Source: an uncultured Paludibaculum sp. (GTDB lineage Bacteria; Acidobacteriota; Terriglobia; Bryobacterales; Bryobacteraceae). Taken from it: 64,000 bases of DNA. The stretch covers positions 496,001 through 560,000 of the forward strand of contig NZ_OY762267.1 in assembly GCF_963665245.1 (NCBI RefSeq), written 5' to 3'. Of this stretch, positions 59,837-64,000 are shown in pieces. How positions within the stretch are numbered: position 1 is the first letter of the stretch; each line of letters opens with the position of its first letter. The position numbers and the translations under genes are program-made. Under the pieces are notes generated by a model that was not told the origin of the DNA, made no database searches, and was given only the letters and a program-made list of their open reading frames with translations.

Positions 59837-61900
59837 TCAGTCCTCAATGCGGAAGTGCTGCTTCGCGTTTGCGTAACGAGCTACGGCCGGGGCAAATTCC
59901 TGCTCGACGATGCGGCGATCGAGGGGATTGCCCAGGGCGTCGCGCAGAGAGTGGAGCGTCAGGTCGCGCGGAGCGATGGCCAGCGCCAGGTCTGGCAGGT
60001 CGAACTCGCTGAGAACCCCGGGAACGACACTGCCGATCCGGTCCTTGTGGACCTTGGCCCGCGCCAGCGTCATGAAGGAGGCCATCATCTCTTTCACCGT
60101 CGCGGAGGCAATACGCGGCTCCAGTGCCGTCGCATAGAGAGCGATCATCCCGCCATCGCGGATGCCCGTGATGCTGATCTTTGAGGGATCCACTCCAGGA
60201 CGCGTACGCAGGAAGTCGTAAGCCCGCAGCGCCTCCAGGGTCTGGATGCCCGGCAGCGGCCGGCCGATGAGCATCGCCCGCTGGGCCAACTGCCAGTCGC
60301 CGGAGTAGCCGCTCTTGCCGGCGGGCGGCGCGCTTTCGCCCCAGCCGCTGAGATCGATGGCCAGCACTGTGGTGCCCTTCGCCACCAGTCCGTCGATGCC
60401 GGCTGTGTCCGTGCCCTTGCCCCGCGAGTCCAGCCAAAGGACGGCCGGGTGTTGCCCCGTCGCGGTTGGTTCAAAGAGAACAGCGGCGACGTGCAGGCCG
60501 GGCTGCGTCTCCAGCAGAAGCTTCGTCACCCGGGCCTCCGTCTGGCGACTGGTTTCCACCTCGGTCGCAGCCGGCACACTGGCTCGGGCCGGAAGGTCCA
60601 GGACCCGAACCAGTGTCTTGCGCACAGCCGCCGCGTCCGCACGCAGGGCTGAGCGCCCGGCAAATTGCTGCTCCGCGCGTTTCAGGTTAAGGGAGTAAAC
60701 AGTCTCGCCGCCCAGCGAAGTGGCCAACTGTCCGGTGGGGGTCGCGTTGAGGTTCGCCTCCGGTTCGGTGGGGAACTGAGGTTCGGCTCCGTCGTCTTCC
60801 CTGCCCTGCAGCCACTTCGTCAACCAGCGGTAGGTCGCTTCGCGGCGGGGCTTGCTCCAGCCGTGCGGGTCGTCGTATTCGAAGAAGCCGGCGTGGACCT
60901 CGGCATCGGCCAGGCTGAAAACCTTCTTTGTCTCGGCAAAGGTAGCGCGGGCGCCGGCGATGGGGAAGAAGTCCTGGATTCCGGTGAGCATCGTCACCGG
61001 CTTGGGGGCGAAGGCCAGCATGAAGTCGCCGAAGTCATATCCGGCGCTGAGGAAACCGGGGAAGTCCTGCTCGGCGTCCTGGGGTCCGGGCACGGTCCAG
61101 AGCTGTTCCCATCCGGTCATGTAGCAGGAGATGACTGAGGCAGCCAGCCTGGGCTCCACGACGGAGAGATAGGCGGACTGGGTGCCGCCGCCGGAGTTGC
61201 CGGCGACTCCGATCCGTTTGGGATCGACGTCCTTCCGGGTGAGCAGGTAGTCGAAAGCGCGGATGCCATCCCACGCCTCATAGCGTGCGAACGTGGAGCC
61301 GGTGAGCAGGCACTGAGTCCCGGCCATGTCGTGCTGGCGGGTCCCGATCGAGACGATGGACTTGCCCAGCACTTTGTCGAAGTACTCGCTACGTTCGCCC
61401 TGGCCGGGCGGATCGAAAGCAAGCACCAGAAAGCCGCGCTTGGCCAACCCGATCCAGGCGTATTGATAGGTGGCGATCGCCTTGCCCGTGGCGCTATGGC
61501 CAGCGGTGCCCAGGACCGCCGGGAAGGGCGGCTGCGCATTCAACGGGCTATAGACGTTGGCCGTCACATAGAAGCCGGGCATGCTCTCGAAGATGAGGTG
61601 CTCGACGCGGTAGCCGTCCCGGGTGAAGCCGCCGGTGATCCTGGCGTTCAGCGGGGTCTTGGCCGGGAATCCGCCCATCGCCTGAGTCAGCCAACCGCGG
61701 AACTCCTGCTGGCGGCGTTCCAGATCCCTGGCGTTGCGCAAGGCCGCGATCCTGGCATGGCGCGCATTCCAGTGGACACTCGCCTCGCGCGTGAGATAGT
61801 CCGCCAACTCCTGGGGGAGCCGGTCGCCGGTGGTGACCCGCAAGTCGGCGGCCGCCAGAGAGGCGGCCGCCACGATGAGGATGGACAGGAAGCGGATCAA
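59837..61900 (-). CDS. Secreted tandem alpha/beta hydrolase (acetyl-esterase-like)
   Basis: A 687-residue protein with a signal peptide (IRFLSILIVAAASLAAA), read from a TTG at 61900 with GGGAGA 6 bp upstream. The first hydrolase domain has AFDPPGQGERSEYF, nucleophile Ser in IGVAGNSGGGTQSAY and His in FEYDDPHGWSKPRRE, as in acetylxylan-esterase-like enzymes. A second hydrolase domain follows from about residue 400 (LAIDLSGWGESAPP). Its nucleophile elbow reads ISITGIRDGGMIAL, with Arg in place of Ser, so it should be inactive. The gene is 14 bp downstream of the TonB-receptor gene, which suggests a glycan-uptake unit. Confidence 0.85.
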   Translation of the reverse strand: MIRFLSILIVAAASLAAADLRVTTGDRLPQELADYLTREASVHWNARHARIAALRNARDLERRQQEFRGWLTQAMGGFPAKTPLNARITGGFTRDGYRVEHLIFESMPGFYVTANVYSPLNAQPPFPAVLGTAGHSATGKAIATYQYAWIGLAKRGFLVLAFDPPGQGERSEYFDKVLGKSIVSIGTRQHDMAGTQCLLTGSTFARYEAWDGIRAFDYLLTRKDVDPKRIGVAGNSGGGTQSAYLSVVEPRLAASVISCYMTGWEQLWTVPGPQDAEQDFPGFLSAGYDFGDFMLAFAPKPVTMLTGIQDFFPIAGARATFAETKKVFSLADAEVHAGFFEYDDPHGWSKPRREATYRWLTKWLQGREDDGAEPQFPTEPEANLNATPTGQLATSLGGETVYSLNLKRAEQQFAGRSALRADAAAVRKTLVRVLDLPARASVPAATEVETSRQTEARVTKLLLETQPGLHVAAVLFEPTATGQHPAVLWLDSRGKGTDTAGIDGLVAKGTTVLAIDLSGWGESAPPAGKSGYSGDWQLAQRAMLIGRPLPGIQTLEALRAYDFLRTRPGVDPSKISITGIRDGGMIALYATALEPRIASATVKEMMASFMTLARAKVHKDRIGSVVPGVLSEFDLPDLALAIAPRDLTLHSLRDALGNPLDRRIVEQEFAPAVARYANAKQHFRIED

Positions 61901-61914
61901 AGTTGGTCTCCCGA

Positions 61915-64000
61915 TCAGAACTCGAACCTGAGAGCGATCTGCACAATGCGAGGATCGCCCGCGCTCTCGATGCGGCCAAAGCGGGTAGTGCTGTTGGCCG
62001 AGGCGTAGGGCGTGCTCAGGTTGACATTATTAAACGCGTTGAAGAACTCGCCGCGCAACTGGGCCCGGACGCGGTCGTTGATGGGAATGATCTTCACGGC
62101 CGACAGGTCGAAGTTGACCGACCGGGGGCCACGCAGCAGGTTGCGGGGCGAATTCCCGAAAGTGCCGAGGGTGGCCAAGGTGAACGCCGAGGTGTTGAAG
62201 TAGCGGGCGATGCGATCGGCCTTGGAGCGATCGCCGCTCAAATTCGGGTCGCCCACGATATCGGCATAGTCCTGGCCGATGCTGCTGAGAGCACGGTCGG
62301 TTCCGGAGCGGACGGTATACGGGAAGCCGCTGCGCATTGTGGCAATACCGGAGGTCTGCCAACCGCCCAGGATGGCCTTGAGCGCCGCGGGCCCTGTCTT
62401 CCATTCGGGTAGGTTCCAGACCCAGGAGGAGACCAGGCGGTGTGTGTTGTCGAAGTCCGACACGGCCCGGCCGGAGCGGCGGTCGTAGGGGATGGCGATG
62501 GAGGTGCTCTGGCCGGGCGTGGTGTCGTCGCTCAGCTCATCGATCGACTTCGACCATGTGTAGTTCGCCTCGATGCTGAAGCCCTTGGACAGGCGGCGTT
62601 CGACCGAGAACTGGAAGCCGTGATAGCTGGAACTGCTGCCCGAATCGGCGACGAGGACGGAGTTGTAGTCGCGGTAGGGGCGGCGCGATTGAATATTGCC
62701 GGACGTGGCGCCGGCGGCGTAACGAGCCCAGTTGGTGTCGTAGTTGTAGGACAGGCGCCGGCCGAGATTCGCGATGTAGCTGGCGCGGGCGAGCAGGCCG
62801 CTGAAGACTTCGTGTTCGACTGTGAAGTTGAGGGATTCCTGGTAGCTGGGTTTGAATCCGCTGGAGAACGCTCCGAAGGTGCCGAGCGGTGTCACGAAGG
62901 ACGAGTTGGCGGGCGGGTCGAACGGAGCAAACGACTGTGGAAACGGGTTCGGCGTGGTGGCGTAGGGATTGTTGAACTTGACGCCGTTCAGGGTAATCTG
63001 CGGGCTGAACGGCGCGGAGTTGACGAAGCCGTTGTAGAGGACGGTGAACTGAGGATTCCAGAACAGGCCGGCTCCGCCGCGCAGCACGGTACGGCCACCG
63101 CCGGGCCGCCAGGCATAACCGAAGCGGGGCGCGAAGGCCTGTTTGAAGCTGTCGAAGCCGCCCATGGGGCAACTGGGGTCGCCGGCGTTCAGATAGCCGT
63201 TGGGCGCATTCGGGAAACGGGTGGACTGGACGCCCGGGGCGAAGCATTGCGTGCGGCCGATCGAATCCTGATACGGCAGAAACGGCTCCCACCGGACGCC
63301 CAGGTTCAGAGTCAGGTTGGTGGTGACACGCCAATCGTCCTGGACGAAGAGGCCGATGCGGTGGCCATTGAGGTCCTTATACTCGCCGCCGCCCTGCCAG
63401 AACTGGTAGACCTCGCCTTGCATGAAGTCGGCCATGGGGTCGCCGGTGATGGAGCCATTGAAGTCGAAGTTGCCCATGGTACGGAAGTCATTGGTGATGT
63501 TGTTGCTCACGTGCAGATACTCACCGCCGATCTTGAGCTGGTGGCTACCCAGCATCCAGGTGAGCGTGTCGGAGACATGGTAGTCGCGGTCGTTCTTGTC
63601 GTAGTTCCAACCGGGCCGGGCGAGGAAGTAGTTGCTGACGTTGACATAGACCGACGCCGGATCCTTCACGGCGATGCCGGCCACGCCGGCTTTGGCAAAG
63701 TCGATGGGCAGTTCGACAGAAGCCCAGTCGTTGAAGGTGCGGCGGCTGCGGATGGCAAAGGTGCCGTTGTTGATGATGTTCGGTGAGATCACCCAGACGT
63801 CGCTGAAGGTCCAGTGGGAATAAGGTTGGGTCGAGCGCCCGACGTCCGAGGTGAACATGGAGGCGAGATCGCCGGTATCACCGGTGAAGGGCCGCGTGAA
63901 GGTGCGTCGGAAGTAGCGGCCGGAGAAGCGATGGGTGGACCAATTGTAGTCGGCGCGGGCCGTGTACTCATCCTCCACCGGCTTGCTCTGATAACCGGTG
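61915..64000 (-). CDS. TonB-dependent receptor (Oar-like), 5' end off window
   Basis: About 690 visible residues with no start in the window; the frame is open to the right edge. It is the beta-barrel of an acidobacterial CarboxypepD_reg-type TonB receptor: DYNWSTHRFSGRYF, then AFAPRFGYAWRPGGGRTVLRGGAGLFWNPQ, then QSLNFTVEHEVFSGLLARASY and YNSVLVADSGSSSSYHGFQFSVERRLSKGFSIEANYTWSKSIDE. The chain ends VQIALRFEF, a typical outer-membrane C-terminus with final Phe. The plug and regulatory-like domains lie outside the window. It is followed at 14 bp by the secreted esterase. Confidence 0.92.
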   Translation of the reverse strand, partial: TGYQSKPVEDEYTARADYNWSTHRFSGRYFRRTFTRPFTGDTGDLASMFTSDVGRSTQPYSHWTFSDVWVISPNIINNGTFAIRSRRTFNDWASVELPIDFAKAGVAGIAVKDPASVYVNVSNYFLARPGWNYDKNDRDYHVSDTLTWMLGSHQLKIGGEYLHVSNNITNDFRTMGNFDFNGSITGDPMADFMQGEVYQFWQGGGEYKDLNGHRIGLFVQDDWRVTTNLTLNLGVRWEPFLPYQDSIGRTQCFAPGVQSTRFPNAPNGYLNAGDPSCPMGGFDSFKQAFAPRFGYAWRPGGGRTVLRGGAGLFWNPQFTVLYNGFVNSAPFSPQITLNGVKFNNPYATTPNPFPQSFAPFDPPANSSFVTPLGTFGAFSSGFKPSYQESLNFTVEHEVFSGLLARASYIANLGRRLSYNYDTNWARYAAGATSGNIQSRRPYRDYNSVLVADSGSSSSYHGFQFSVERRLSKGFSIEANYTWSKSIDELSDDTTPGQSTSIAIPYDRRSGRAVSDFDNTHRLVSSWVWNLPEWKTGPAALKAILGGWQTSGIATMRSGFPYTVRSGTDRALSSIGQDYADIVGDPNLSGDRSKADRIARYFNTSAFTLATLGTFGNSPRNLLRGPRSVNFDLSAVKIIPINDRVRAQLRGEFFNAFNNVNLSTPYASANSTTRFGRIESAGDPRIVQIALRFEF

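Overview
The window most resembles a chromosome segment from an acidobacterium of the Bryobacterales/Solibacterales type. This is inferred from content, not from a database search. It holds five giant FtsX-like orphan permeases of the ADOP type, most paired with PadR regulators. It also has a sigma-70 factor overlapping a Ser/Thr kinase with PD40 repeats, a TonB-dependent receptor next to a secreted esterase, and glycan-degrading enzymes. GC is high by eye except in the 5-9.5 kb and 10-12 kb stretches.

Layout. 1-3.9 kb: GH38-like and GH42 glycosidase genes on the minus strand; the first runs off the left edge. 4-13.1 kb: an accessory island with tandem repeats, an ABC-three-component (ABC-3C) conflict operon (nuclease-like effector, middle component, DUF3732 ATPase), a YefM/YoeB-type toxin-antitoxin pair with TGTACA-core operators, and three orphan genes. 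Its edges carry an imperfect 80-bp direct repeat. 13.4-20.1 kb: a CGNR regulator divergent from a membrane protein, a Cys-rich protein, a secreted S41 protease between two 50-bp repeats, and an AraC regulator divergent from a SnoaL-like gene. 20.3-24.1 kb: a decayed copy of the 10.4-kb membrane gene, then a PadR-ADOP pair.

24.2-30.4 kb is the most unusual part. Two paralogous proteins carry the R / STS / EQE signature of cholera-toxin-like mono-ADP-ribosyltransferases. One is on the minus strand beside a broken integrase. The other follows an overlapping sigma factor-kinase pair on the plus strand.

30.8-36.6 kb: a secreted FG-GAP protein; a minus-strand run of beta-carbonic anhydrase, GlxA-type regulator, NmrA-like and SDR genes; and a divergent HD-domain gene. 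36.6-41.4 kb: dispersed repeats, a LamG + M23 + lectin-propeller protein, and an IS256-family element. 41.4-54.8 kb: an ADOP/PadR expansion zone with four permeases, two intact PadR genes, a PadR fused to a former secreted protein, and a PadR cut to 18 codons under an apparently intact promoter/operator. 55-57.8 kb: an unknown polyproline-tailed protein and an intact IS1202-like element with a 17-bp target duplication. 58-64 kb: a DUF2087 / alpha-beta hydrolase pair, then a TonB receptor (running off the right edge) and a tandem-hydrolase esterase.

No rRNA, tRNA or CRISPR array was seen. At least three dispersed intergenic repeat families recur and account for many small spurious reading frames.
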